NCBI RefSeq assembly: GCF_003853645.1
Contig: NZ_QTPO01000047.1
Coordinates: forward strand, 1-64,000
Source of the DNA: Burkholderia sp. Bp9143
GTDB lineage: Bacteria > Pseudomonadota > Gammaproteobacteria > Burkholderiales > Burkholderiaceae
Reading direction: 5' to 3'
Length of the DNA: 64,000 nucleotides
The notes below the pieces were generated by a model, which saw nothing but the letters and a program-made list of their open reading frames with translations, had not been told where the DNA came from and ran no database searches. Shown here one piece after another: positions 8,046-16,128 of this stretch (position 1 is its first letter; every line of letters begins with the position of its first letter). Made by a program: the position numbers and the translations under genes.

Positions 8046-9770
8046 TTGAACAGGAAATCTGCATTCCTCTGCATTGCGCCGCTGTCCGCCGCGGCCATGC
8101 TCGCCGGCTGCGGCGGCGACGATTCGGTCAACTCGACGCCGACGCATATGAGCGCCGCGACGCCGGCCGCGATGGCGCAGACCTGCGACGCGCTCGCCGC
8201 GAAGCTGTCGTATGCGAACACGTCGTTCACGTCGGTGACGACCGCGGCCGCGGGCGCACTGAAGGTGGCCGGCAAGCCGATCGCCGAGCACTGCGTGATC
8301 GAAGGGAAGATGAACGAGCGCGTGAGCGCGGTGGACGGCAAGACCTACGCGATCGGCTTCGAGATGCGCTTGCCGAAGGCGTGGAACGGCCGCTTCTTCT
8401 ACCAGGCGAACGGCGGGCTCGACGGCAATATCGTGACCGCGACCGGCGAGATCGGCGGCGGCGGGCCGCTGACCGACGCGCTGAACATGGGCTTCGCGGT
8501 GATCAGCTCGGATGCCGGGCACGGCGCCGCACAGAACCCGCTGTTCGGCCTCGATCCGCAGGCGCGGCTCGACTACGGCTACGGCGCCGTCGATGCGCTC
8601 ACGCCGATGGCGAAGCAGGTGATCCGGCTCGCATACGGGAAGACGCCCGACCGCAGCTATTTCGGTGGCTGCTCGAACGGCGGCCGTCACGCGATGGTCA
8701 CGGCCGTGCGCAATGCGGGGGACTACGACGGGATCATCGCGGGCGACCCGGGCTTCCATCTGCCGAAGGCGGCGATCGGCGAGATGTACGGCGCGCAGCA
8801 GTTCGCGAAGATCGCGTCGGCGACCGGGACGAACGGGCTGCCGGACATCCGCAGCGGCTTTACCGACGCGGAACGCCAGTTCGTCGGCGCGAAGATTCTG
8901 GACAAGTGCGATGCGCTCGACGGCGCGACGGACGGGATGGTGCAGGACGTCGCCGCGTGCCAGGCGCATTTCAGCGTGGAGACGGACATCCCGACCTGCG
9001 CGAACGGCACGCGCACCGGTTCCTGCCTGACGACCGCGCAGAAGGGTGCGCTCGAGAACGTGTTCGCAGGCGCGCGCAACAGCGCGGGCACGGCGCTCTA
9101 TGCGAGCTTTCCGTACGATCCGGGCATCGCCGGCCCCGGCTGGGCGGCGTGGAAGCAGTCGAATTCGGTCGTCCTCGACCCGGCTGCGATGGCGTTCACG
9201 TTCATGACGCCGCCGAAGACCGCCGCGACGCTCGCGAACCTCGCCGGCTTCGCGCTCGGCTTCGACATGGACAACGACGCACCGGCGATCTTCGCGACGA
9301 ACGGCGTGTACACGCAATCCGCGTGGTCGTTCATGACGCCACCCGACGAGACCAACCTGTCCGCGCTGAAGTCGCGCGGCGCGAAGCTGCTCGTGTATCA
9401 CGGCACCGGCGACCCGGTGTTCTCGTTCAACGACACGAGCGACTGGTATGGGCGGCTCGCGCAGGCGAACGGCGGCGACGCGTCGGGCTTCGCGCGTTTC
9501 TATCCGGTGCCGGGGATGAACCATTGCTCGGGCGGGCCGGCGGCCGACCAGTTCGACATGCTGACGCCGCTCGTCGCGTGGGTCGAGCAGGGGCAGGCGC
9601 CGGCGGCGATCGTTGCCGCCGCGCGCGACACGACGAACACGGTGCCGAACGCGGACGTGCCGACGTCGTGGGGGGCGGGGCGCACGCGGCCGCTGTGCCC
9701 GTATCCGCAGGTCGCGCGCTACAACGGCTCGGGCGACGTGAATTCGGCGGCGAGCTTCAGTTGTCGTTGA
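8046..9770 (+). CDS. Tannase/feruloyl esterase family lipoprotein
   Basis: 574 aa, TTG start. The lipoprotein signal has lipobox LAGC with Cys22 as the acylation site, so the enzyme is probably anchored in the outer membrane or periplasm. The tannase-family nucleophile elbow is GGCSNGGRH with Cys209-Ser210, and a late HC pair (about His493-Cys494, in MNHCSGG) completes the CS-D-HC pattern in which a disulfide joins the residues next to Ser and His. Members hydrolyse hydroxycinnamate or gallate esters of sugars and polyols. Encoded last in the transporter-porin operon, it would free ferulate or coumarate from plant esters for the ech-vdh-fcs pathway. Gallate esters remain a possible substrate. 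Confidence 0.87.
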   Translation: MNRKSAFLCIAPLSAAAMLAGCGGDDSVNSTPTHMSAATPAAMAQTCDALAAKLSYANTSFTSVTTAAAGALKVAGKPIAEHCVIEGKMNERVSAVDGKTYAIGFEMRLPKAWNGRFFYQANGGLDGNIVTATGEIGGGGPLTDALNMGFAVISSDAGHGAAQNPLFGLDPQARLDYGYGAVDALTPMAKQVIRLAYGKTPDRSYFGGCSNGGRHAMVTAVRNAGDYDGIIAGDPGFHLPKAAIGEMYGAQQFAKIASATGTNGLPDIRSGFTDAERQFVGAKILDKCDALDGATDGMVQDVAACQAHFSVETDIPTCANGTRTGSCLTTAQKGALENVFAGARNSAGTALYASFPYDPGIAGPGWAAWKQSNSVVLDPAAMAFTFMTPPKTAATLANLAGFALGFDMDNDAPAIFATNGVYTQSAWSFMTPPDETNLSALKSRGAKLLVYHGTGDPVFSFNDTSDWYGRLAQANGGDASGFARFYPVPGMNHCSGGPAADQFDMLTPLVAWVEQGQAPAAIVAAARDTTNTVPNADVPTSWGAGRTRPLCPYPQVARYNGSGDVNSAASFSCR

Positions 9771-9785
9771 CGTAGTCGGTGTGTG

Positions 9786-9817
9786 AAGGTACCGATGCGC
9801 GGGGGCATCGGTACCTT
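9786..9817 (+). terminator. Strong hairpin after the esterase gene
   Basis: The 13-bp perfect stem is AAGGTACCGATGC (9786-9798) with GCATCGGTACCTT (9805-9817) and a 6-nt loop. It begins 15 bp after the stop codon. Only a short T-tract follows, but the position fits the end of the 5.6-9.8 kb operon. Confidence 0.7.
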
Positions 9818-10000
9818 TGCCGTTGTTCTGCAGCGGATGGGGCGAATGTGCCTGTCGGCTCAACGGAACCGGGGATGCGCCACGCATGGCGACGGCGTTT
9901 GCCGCCAAACGGGGCAACCGGAGATACTATGGCGCTTTCTCGTCGGCGCGACACGTCCTGACGGACGTTCCACGCCAGGTATCTTTCCTCTGATTCGACC

Positions 10001-10618
10001 ATGCAAACCGTAGCGGTACTCGACTTCGAAACAACCGGGCTTTCTCCGAACATGGGGGACAGGGCGACCGAGATCGCCGTGATCCTTCTCCGCGACGGCG
10101 AGATCGTCGACCGCTACCAGAGCCTGATGAACGCGGGGCGCCGCATTCCGTCCGATGTCGTCGCGCTCACCGGGATCACGAACGAGATGATCGCGTCGGC
10201 GCCGCCGGTGGCGAAGGTGATGAAGGAAGCTGCCGCGTTCGTCGGCAGCCATCCGGTCGTCGCGCACAACGCAGGCTTCGACAAGCGCTTCTGGCAGGCC
10301 GAGCTCGGGATGCTCGGGATGGCGGCCGATCATGCGTTCGCGTGCACGCTGCTCGTCGCGCGGCGCATCTACCCGCACGCGCAAAGCCACCGGCTGTCGA
10401 GCCTGGCCGAGATGCTGCGCTTGCCGCAGGCGGGCCGTGCTCACCGCGCGATGGTCGATGCGGAGATCGCGAGCCATCTGTGGTGCCGGTTGCAGCGCGA
10501 CATCGGCGAGACGTACGGGGTGCGGCACATCGATCACGGGCTCATGTCGCGCTTGCAGACGACGAGCAAGGCGAAGGTCGCGACGTTCTTCGGGTCGTTG
10601 GCCGCCGGCGCCCGCTGA
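10001..10618 (+). CDS. DEDDh 3'-5' exonuclease (DnaQ/epsilon-like)
   Basis: 205 aa. The ExoI motif is LDFETTG with Asp8 and Glu10; ExoII is AHNAGFD with Asp94; ExoIII is HRAMVDAE with His148 and Asp153. All four metal ligands and the catalytic His are present. It has only the exonuclease fold and about 40 extra C-terminal residues, so it is a stand-alone DnaQ-like nuclease rather than the replicative epsilon subunit with its polymerase-binding tail. It may act in DNA or RNA trimming; the substrate is unknown. It is monocistronic, following the esterase terminator. Confidence 0.87.
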   Translation: MQTVAVLDFETTGLSPNMGDRATEIAVILLRDGEIVDRYQSLMNAGRRIPSDVVALTGITNEMIASAPPVAKVMKEAAAFVGSHPVVAHNAGFDKRFWQAELGMLGMAADHAFACTLLVARRIYPHAQSHRLSSLAEMLRLPQAGRAHRAMVDAEIASHLWCRLQRDIGETYGVRHIDHGLMSRLQTTSKAKVATFFGSLAAGAR

Positions 10619-10637
10619 GAGCGGCTGACGCCGGTCG

Positions 10638-10748
10638 TCACTCGCCGAGGTTCACCGGCACCTCGAGCCGGCCGTCACGCGTCGGGATCCACCGGCACCT
10701 TGAGTCGGCCGTCACTCGCCGAGATCGACCGGCACCTCGAGTCCGACC
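10638..10748. repeat. Three tandem 37-bp repeats at the 3' end of the lrp-type gene
   Basis: Copies lie at 10638-10674, 10675-10711 and 10712-10748. The rightmost copy is the real 3' end of the minus-strand regulator gene, encoding LEVPVDLGE and stop. The two extra copies lie past the stop. Because 37 is not a multiple of 3, each is in a different frame, yet each can still be read as a V-P-V-(D/N) tail followed by TGA. Differences between copies are mainly at wobble positions. Confidence 0.75.
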
Positions 10749-11188
10749 TTCACGCGGCTCATGCTCACCAGCGTCTTGAACCGCTTCACGTTGTTGTTCG
10801 CGAAGAACAGCTCGCGCGTGAGCGCGTTGTACTGATCCATGTTGCGCACGGCCAGGATCAGCACGAAATCCCATTCCCCGGTCACGTAGTAGCACTGCTG
10901 GATCTGCGGGCAACGCTCGAAGGTCCGCTTCATCGCGTCGAGCTGGTCGATCTGCTCGCTCTCGACCTCGACGTTCACGACGATCGTCAGCGGATGATCG
11001 ACCTTCTCCGGCGCGACGACGGCGGTGTAGCGCTCGATCACGCCGTCTTCCGCGAGCCGCCGCAGGCGGCGGTTCACGGCGGCGGTCGACAGGTTCACGC
11101 GGGCGCCAAGTTCGTTCTGCGGCGTGTTCGCGTCGCGCTGGACTTCCATCAGCAGCTTGCGATCGAACGCATCGAGTGGGGTGGGCAT
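10712..11188 (-). CDS. Lrp/AsnC-family transcriptional regulator
   Basis: 158 aa. The N-terminal AsnC helix-turn-helix (about 5-55) reads LDAFDRKLLMEVQRDA followed by LSTAAVNRRLRRLAEDGVI. The C-terminal RAM domain (about 70-150) contains VTGEWDFVLILAVRNMDQY, the ligand-binding and oligomerising fold. It is transcribed divergently from dpaL with a 181-bp gap that includes an A+T-rich tract (11210-11280) suitable for Lrp-type binding. It probably senses an amino acid, perhaps 2,3-diaminopropionate or a product of the neighbouring enzymes, and controls dpaL-M20; this is inferred from orientation. Confidence 0.88.
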   Translation of the reverse strand: MPTPLDAFDRKLLMEVQRDANTPQNELGARVNLSTAAVNRRLRRLAEDGVIERYTAVVAPEKVDHPLTIVVNVEVESEQIDQLDAMKRTFERCPQIQQCYYVTGEWDFVLILAVRNMDQYNALTRELFFANNNVKRFKTLVSMSRVKVGLEVPVDLGE

Positions 11189-11369
11189 GATGGTGCGGCA
11201 GCCTCGAAAGAATGAGAAATTTTTGCGTCCGGACCGCCGATTTGGCGATTTTTTTGACCGGCATGCGCAATATTATTTTTCGGACCGACGGCGAGCGCAA
11301 CCCGTATGCGCCCGCACCGCATCCACCGACGGGCCGCTCGCGCGCCCCTTTTCCGGAGCCCTTCCCGCC

Positions 11370-12611
11370 ATGCTGATCGCCAATCCCCGCGCGTCGCGCA
11401 CCGACTATCCCGACACGCTGCAACGCGTCATGAACATCGCCGCGGCCGACGAGAGCGGCGCGTGGCTGTCGCACTGGCCGCTCGTCGGCGCCGCACGCAC
11501 GCCGTTGCGCGCGCTGCCCGACCTGGCCGCGCGGCTCGGCGTCGCGAGCGTCAGCGTGAAGGACGAGGCATGCCGCTCGCCGCTCGGCAGCTTCAAGGCG
11601 CTCGGCGCGCCGATCGCGCTGATGCGGCTCGTGAAGCGGCTGCGGGGCAACGAGGAACTCGATCCGCAGGGGCTCGTCACGGGCCGCTACGCGGCGTCGC
11701 TGGCCGACCTGACGGTGATCAGCGCAACCGACGGCAATCACGGCCGCGCGTTGGCCGCCGCCGCGCGCGCGATCGGCTGCCGCTGCGTGATCGTGTTGCA
11801 CGCGCACGTCGACGCGGAGCGCGAGCAGGCGATCGCCGCGCACGGCGCGCGGATCGTGCGGATCGCCGGCAACTACGACGAATCGGTCGTGCACGCCGCG
11901 CAGCTCGCGGACGCGAACGGCTGGCACGTGGTGTCGGATACGTCGTACGACGGCTACGAGGCGATTCCGCGCGACGTGATGCAGGGTTATGGCGTGATCG
12001 CGGCCGAAGCGCTCGCGCAGCAGACGGGCGACGACGACAACGGCGGCCGGCCGTTCACGCACGTCTTCCTGCAGGGCGGCGTCGGCGGTCTTGCGGCCGG
12101 TATCGCGAGTTATCTGTGGGAGCATGCTGGCGTGCAGCGGCCGCATTTCATCGTCGTCGAGCCGCGCCAGGCCGATTGCCTGTACCAGAGCGCGCTCGCC
12201 GGGCGCGCGACGAAGGCGACCGGCAGCGTCGATTCGGTGATGGCCGGGCTCGCGTGCGGCGAGGCGTCGCCGCTCGCATGGGATTTCCTCGAGCCGAGCA
12301 TCGACCACTTCATGCTGATCGACGACGACGACGCGGTGCGGGCGATGCGCGCGCTTGCCGCCGGCAGCGAACGCGACGTGCCGTTCGTGTCCGGCGAATC
12401 GGGCGCGGCGGGCATCGCGGGGCTGACCGTGCTGATGCGCTACCCGGCGCTGGCGCGGCAGGCGGGGCTCGATGCGAACGCGCGCGTGCTGGCAATCAAC
12501 ACGGAAGGCGCGACCGCGCCGTCCGTCTACCGGCAGTGCGTCGGCGAGACGGCCGACGCGGTGCTGGCGCGCCAGCGCGACTGGCTGAACCGCGCGGCCG
12601 CGATGGCCTGA
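11370..12611 (+). CDS. dpaL: Diaminopropionate ammonia-lyase (PLP fold type II)
   Basis: 413 aa. The PLP Schiff-base Lys76 lies in GSFKALG, the phosphate loop is GGVGGLAAG (236-244), and Asp121 (ATDGNHG) and Asp190 (VSDTSYDGY) sit where the two catalytic aspartates of the E. coli enzyme are found. It converts D- or L-2,3-diaminopropionate to pyruvate and ammonia. The ATG at 11370 was chosen because the longer frame crosses the promoter region. The pairing with an M20 amidohydrolase 14 bp downstream mirrors the enterobacterial ygeX-ygeY order. A threonine-dehydratase-like activity is the main alternative. Confidence 0.82.
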   Translation: MLIANPRASRTDYPDTLQRVMNIAAADESGAWLSHWPLVGAARTPLRALPDLAARLGVASVSVKDEACRSPLGSFKALGAPIALMRLVKRLRGNEELDPQGLVTGRYAASLADLTVISATDGNHGRALAAAARAIGCRCVIVLHAHVDAEREQAIAAHGARIVRIAGNYDESVVHAAQLADANGWHVVSDTSYDGYEAIPRDVMQGYGVIAAEALAQQTGDDDNGGRPFTHVFLQGGVGGLAAGIASYLWEHAGVQRPHFIVVEPRQADCLYQSALAGRATKATGSVDSVMAGLACGEASPLAWDFLEPSIDHFMLIDDDDAVRAMRALAAGSERDVPFVSGESGAAGIAGLTVLMRYPALARQAGLDANARVLAINTEGATAPSVYRQCVGETADAVLARQRDWLNRAAAMA

Positions 12612-12625
12612 GCGAACCCAACGAC

Positions 12626-13834
12626 ATGACGATCGACGAGGCAAGCACCATGGACGCACTGGACGCAGCGGCGGAAAGCACGCTGCAGGGGCAACTGAAG
12701 ACCTGGCGCCGGCATCTGCACCAGCACCCGGAGACGGGTTTCGAGGAAGTGAACACGTCGGACTACGTCGCGCGGATCCTGACGACGCTCGGGCTCGACG
12801 TGCATCGCGGAATCGGCGGCACCGGCCTCGTCGCGAACCTGACGGTCGGCACCGGCACGCGCGCGATCGGCATCCGCGCGGACATGGACGCGCTGAACAT
12901 CGCCGAGCACGCGCCGGGCCGCGAACACGCGTCGCGCACGCCGGGCAAGATGCATGCGTGCGGGCACGACGGCCACATGTCGATGGTGCTCGGCGCCGCG
13001 CAGCTGCTGGCCGAGCGCAAGGACTTCGACGGCACGGTGCGCTTCATTTTCCAGCCGGCGGAGGAACATGGCCGCGGCGCGAAGGCGATGATGGCCGACG
13101 GCCTGTTCGAGCGCTTTCCGGTGGACGTGATCTTCGGTGCGCACAACATGCCGGGCATGCGCGCCGGCACGTTCTCGACGCGCGCGGGCGGCATCATGGC
13201 GAGCGAGGACAACTTCGTGATCCGGATCGACGGGCGCGGCACGCATGCGGCGCGCCCGCACATGGGCATCGATCCGATCGTGATCGGCTCGCAGATCGTG
13301 CTCGCGCTGCAGACGATCGTGTCGCGCAATCTCGATCCCGGCCAGCAGGCCGTGATCTCGTGCACGGAGTTCATCACCGACGGGCTGCGCAACGTGCTGC
13401 CGTCGACGGTGACGATCAAGGGCGACACGCGCAGCTATTCGCGCGACGTGCAGGCGCTGCTGGAAACGCGGATGCGCGAGATCAGCGAAGGGATCTGCCG
13501 CACGCACGGCGCGACCTGCACGTTCGCGTACACGCACGAGTTCGCGCCGACGGTGAATTCTCCGGAATGGGTCGATACGGCCGTGCAGGCCGCCGCGCAT
13601 GTCGCGGGCGCCGACGCGGTGAACGCCGACGTGCAGCCGATGATGATCTCGGAAGACTTCGGCGCGTTCCTGCAGGCGGCGCCGGGCAACTTCGTGTTCA
13701 TCGGCAACGGCGAAACCGCCGGGCGCGGCGGCGTGCCGCTGCACAACGCGACGTACGATTTCAACGACGAGATCCTGCCGGTCGGCGCGCGCTATTTCGC
13801 GGAAGTGGCGCGGCGCGCGTTGAAGGCTGCGTAG
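12626..13834 (+). CDS. M20 family amidohydrolase (hippurate hydrolase/N-acyl-amino-acid deacylase type)
   Basis: 402 aa. Metal-binding and catalytic segments are RADMDALNI (about 90-98), KMHACGHDGHMSM (about 108-120) and FQPAEEHGRGAKAM (about 142-155), followed by the dimerisation insertion with GRGTHAARPHMGIDP and the closing SEDFGAF. It should hydrolyse N-acyl amino acids or an amidated amino acid. Together with DpaL it could release and then degrade 2,3-diaminopropionate from an acylated or oxalylated form. An alternative ATG lies 24 bp further in. It is co-transcribed with dpaL. Confidence 0.85.
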   Translation: MTIDEASTMDALDAAAESTLQGQLKTWRRHLHQHPETGFEEVNTSDYVARILTTLGLDVHRGIGGTGLVANLTVGTGTRAIGIRADMDALNIAEHAPGREHASRTPGKMHACGHDGHMSMVLGAAQLLAERKDFDGTVRFIFQPAEEHGRGAKAMMADGLFERFPVDVIFGAHNMPGMRAGTFSTRAGGIMASEDNFVIRIDGRGTHAARPHMGIDPIVIGSQIVLALQTIVSRNLDPGQQAVISCTEFITDGLRNVLPSTVTIKGDTRSYSRDVQALLETRMREISEGICRTHGATCTFAYTHEFAPTVNSPEWVDTAVQAAAHVAGADAVNADVQPMMISEDFGAFLQAAPGNFVFIGNGETAGRGGVPLHNATYDFNDEILPVGARYFAEVARRALKAA

Positions 13835-13847
13835 CGCGCCGTCAGCA

Positions 13848-13862
13848 GGCCGCTACGCGGCC
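13848..13862. terminator. Small hairpin between convergent genes
   Basis: The stem is GGCCGC (13848-13853) with GCGGCC (13857-13862) and a TAC loop, placed between the convergent M20 and gntR genes. It is short and has no T-run, so this is only a candidate bidirectional terminator. Confidence 0.3.
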
Positions 13863-13885
13863 GGTTCGCTGATTCGGGCGAGCGG

Positions 13886-14599
13886 TTACGCTTCGGCCGC
13901 CCGCTTGCCCGGCGCGTCGGCCGTGCTGGTGCGATCGAGGATCGCCAGCACTTCGCGCGCGGTGTTCTCCGAATGGCTGCGCAGCACCTGCGGCAGCCGC
14001 GTATGGTCGGGATCGGCGAGCGCGGCCATGATCTCGTCGTGCTCGTGCAGCGATTCGGCCCAGCGCAGCGTGTCCGTGTTCGCGGCGCCGCGCGCGCGGT
14101 GCACCTTCGACATCAGCGACGCATAGATGCCCGACAGCACGGGATTGCCGGCCGCGTCGACGATCATCTGGTGAATCTGCTGGTTCAGCCGGAAATACTC
14201 GACGCGCTTGCCTGCTTCATGGCATTCGACCATCTTCCGGTGCTTCGCCTGCAGCGCGGCGAGCGTCGACGCGCCGATGCGCTGGCGCAGCAATTCGCCC
14301 GCCATTGCCTCGAGCCCGTGCAGCAGTTCGAACGTCGATACGAGATCGTCGATGTCGATCGACGCGACGCGATAGCCGATGTACTGGCGATGCGTGACGG
14401 CGCCTTCCGCGACGAGCACCTTCAGCGCCTCGCGCAGCGGCGTCTTCGACACGTCGAACGCGAGGCTCAGTTCCTTTTCGTCGATCCGAGCGCCGGGCGG
14501 CAGTTCGCCCTCGTCGATCATCACGCGCAGGCGCGCGGCGATCTCCGCGGCCATGCCGCGGGTGCGCAGAAGCAGGGGATTGCGGGGTGTCTGGCTCAT
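13886..14599 (-). CDS. GntR-family regulator, FadR/FCD subgroup
   Basis: 237 aa. The winged helix (about 15-80) contains DEKELSLAFDVSKTPLREAL. The all-helical FCD ligand domain (about 90-215) has the spaced His residues (NQQIHQM, EHDEIM, RSHSEN) that usually bind a metal and a carboxylate ligand. It is divergent from the MFS-hydantoinase operon with 172 bp between the start codons. Two inverted repeats in that gap are candidate operators. It probably represses the operon until the substrate or a breakdown product binds; the effector is unknown. Confidence 0.88.
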   Translation of the reverse strand: MSQTPRNPLLLRTRGMAAEIAARLRVMIDEGELPPGARIDEKELSLAFDVSKTPLREALKVLVAEGAVTHRQYIGYRVASIDIDDLVSTFELLHGLEAMAGELLRQRIGASTLAALQAKHRKMVECHEAGKRVEYFRLNQQIHQMIVDAAGNPVLSGIYASLMSKVHRARGAANTDTLRWAESLHEHDEIMAALADPDHTRLPQVLRSHSENTAREVLAILDRTSTADAPGKRAAEA

Positions 14600-14644
14600 G
14601 ATGGTGCGAGCTTATCACGATATCGGGGCTTACCCTGCACCATC
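14600..14644. promoter_or_regulatory. Inverted repeat next to the gntR start
   Basis: Arms GATGGTGC (14600-14607) and GCACCATC (14637-14644) are perfect over 8 bp with a 29-bp separation. They overlap the gntR leader and could be a loop-forming operator pair or an RNA hairpin. Confidence 0.35.
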
Positions 14645-14673
14645 GTAGTGACAAAACAAATTCAATGAAACCA

Positions 14674-14685
14674 AGCGTTTACGCT
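14674..14685. promoter_or_regulatory. Candidate GntR operator before the MFS-hydantoinase operon
   Basis: AGCGT-TT-ACGCT is a 12-bp palindrome in an A+T-rich stretch. A TATACT -10-like box follows at 14711-14716, so the palindrome would lie just upstream of or at the -35 region of the rightward promoter. Confidence 0.4.
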
Positions 14686-14771
14686 AACGGTAATTATAAA
14701 TTTCTAATCCTATACTCGGCTCAACGTTGCGCGACGTCCTGACCATCCTCGTTCACTCCTGGAGTCCGTCC

Positions 14772-16070
14772 ATGTCTTCAACCTCCGGTGTCGCCGGCCT
14801 GACGGTCGGCAAATCCGCCGTCCGCTGGAAGATATTCGTCGTCATGCTGAGCCTCATCGCGATCAACTACGTCGATCGCGCGTCGCTGTCCGTCGCCATG
14901 CCTTACATCTCGCAGGAGTTCAAGATCGGGCCGGCGATGGAGGGTCTGATCCTCAGTTCGTTTTTCTGGACCTATGCGGTGATGCAGATCCCGGGCGGGA
15001 TGCTGGCCGACCGGTTCAAGCCGCGTATCGTGATCGCGACGGCGACGGTGTTCTGGGGCTTCTTCCAGGCGATCGCCGCGCTGTGCACGAGCGCGCCGTC
15101 GCTGCTGCTCACGCGTCTCGGCCTCGGCGCGTCCGAAGCGCCGATCTACCCGGCCGGCGGCAAGCTCAACGCGATCTGGATGACGCAGACCGAGCGCGGC
15201 CGCGGCGCCACGCTGCTCGACGGCGGCGCGCCGCTCGGCGCGGCCCTGGGCGCGGTGCTGATCGCCGGCCTGATCGCGCTGCTCGGCTCGTGGCGGCTCG
15301 CGTTCGCGGTGGCCGGCGTCGGCACGGTGCTGGCCGGTTTCCTCGCGTGGTACTACATCCGCAACACGCCGCGCGAGCATCCGGGCGTCAACGATCTCGA
15401 AGCCGACTACATCGAGGCGTCGCACGCGAGCGACCTCGCGGCCGAGCCGGCCGGTGCGTCGGGCCGCTCGCGCGACTTCTTCAAGTACCGCTCGGTGTGG
15501 TGCATGTTCTTCGGCTGGATGTGCTTCAACAGCGTGTTCTACGGGCTGCTCACGTGGATGCCGAACTACCTGCACAAGGTGCACGGCTTCGACATCAAGC
15601 AGATGGGCGGCTCGACCTTCATCATCTTTTTCTGCGGCTTCATCGGCGAACTGCTCGGCGGCTGGATCGCCGACAAGTGGAAGGCCGCGGGCGGCCGTCC
15701 GAACGTCGTGATGCGCACGCTGTTCGGCATCGCCGCGGTGATCGCGACCGTGTCGATCTTTTCCGTCGCCTATGTGAAGAGCCCGGTCGTGTGCGTCGCG
15801 CTGCTGTCGTCGACGCTGTTCTTCCTGCGCTGGTGCGGGCTGTACTGGTGCATCCCGTCGTCGCTCGGCACGCGCAACAAGATCGGCTTCCTCGGCGGCC
15901 TGATGAACCTCGGCGGCAACATCGGCGGCATTACCGTGCCGATCCTCGTCGGCGCGATCGTGCAGTTCACCGGCTCCTACTTCCTTGCGCTGATGGTGTT
16001 CGCGGCGGCCGGCGTCGGCCTGCTCGTGTGCTCCAGCGCGATCGACTACGAAAACAAGCTCCCGGTCTGA
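14772..16070 (+). CDS. MFS transporter, anion:cation symporter (GudP/ACS) type
   Basis: 432 aa with 12 predicted helices. The N-terminal signature INYVDRASLSVAMPYI (about 34-49) and GGMLADRFKPR are characteristic of the ACS branch that imports organic anions such as glucarate, galactonate and phthalate. The central loop (about 210-245) is Ala/Glu-rich. The ATG at 14772 (MSSTSGVAG) follows TCCTGGAGTCCGTCC. First gene of the GntR-regulated operon, it should deliver the substrate of the downstream decarboxylase-like enzyme and hydantoinase. Confidence 0.87.
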   Translation: MSSTSGVAGLTVGKSAVRWKIFVVMLSLIAINYVDRASLSVAMPYISQEFKIGPAMEGLILSSFFWTYAVMQIPGGMLADRFKPRIVIATATVFWGFFQAIAALCTSAPSLLLTRLGLGASEAPIYPAGGKLNAIWMTQTERGRGATLLDGGAPLGAALGAVLIAGLIALLGSWRLAFAVAGVGTVLAGFLAWYYIRNTPREHPGVNDLEADYIEASHASDLAAEPAGASGRSRDFFKYRSVWCMFFGWMCFNSVFYGLLTWMPNYLHKVHGFDIKQMGGSTFIIFFCGFIGELLGGWIADKWKAAGGRPNVVMRTLFGIAAVIATVSIFSVAYVKSPVVCVALLSSTLFFLRWCGLYWCIPSSLGTRNKIGFLGGLMNLGGNIGGITVPILVGAIVQFTGSYFLALMVFAAAGVGLLVCSSAIDYENKLPV

Positions 16071-16128
16071 CCGACCCCTTTCACCGCATCGACTGCATTC
16101 ACTGTTCACTGGTAAAGAGAAATCCATC

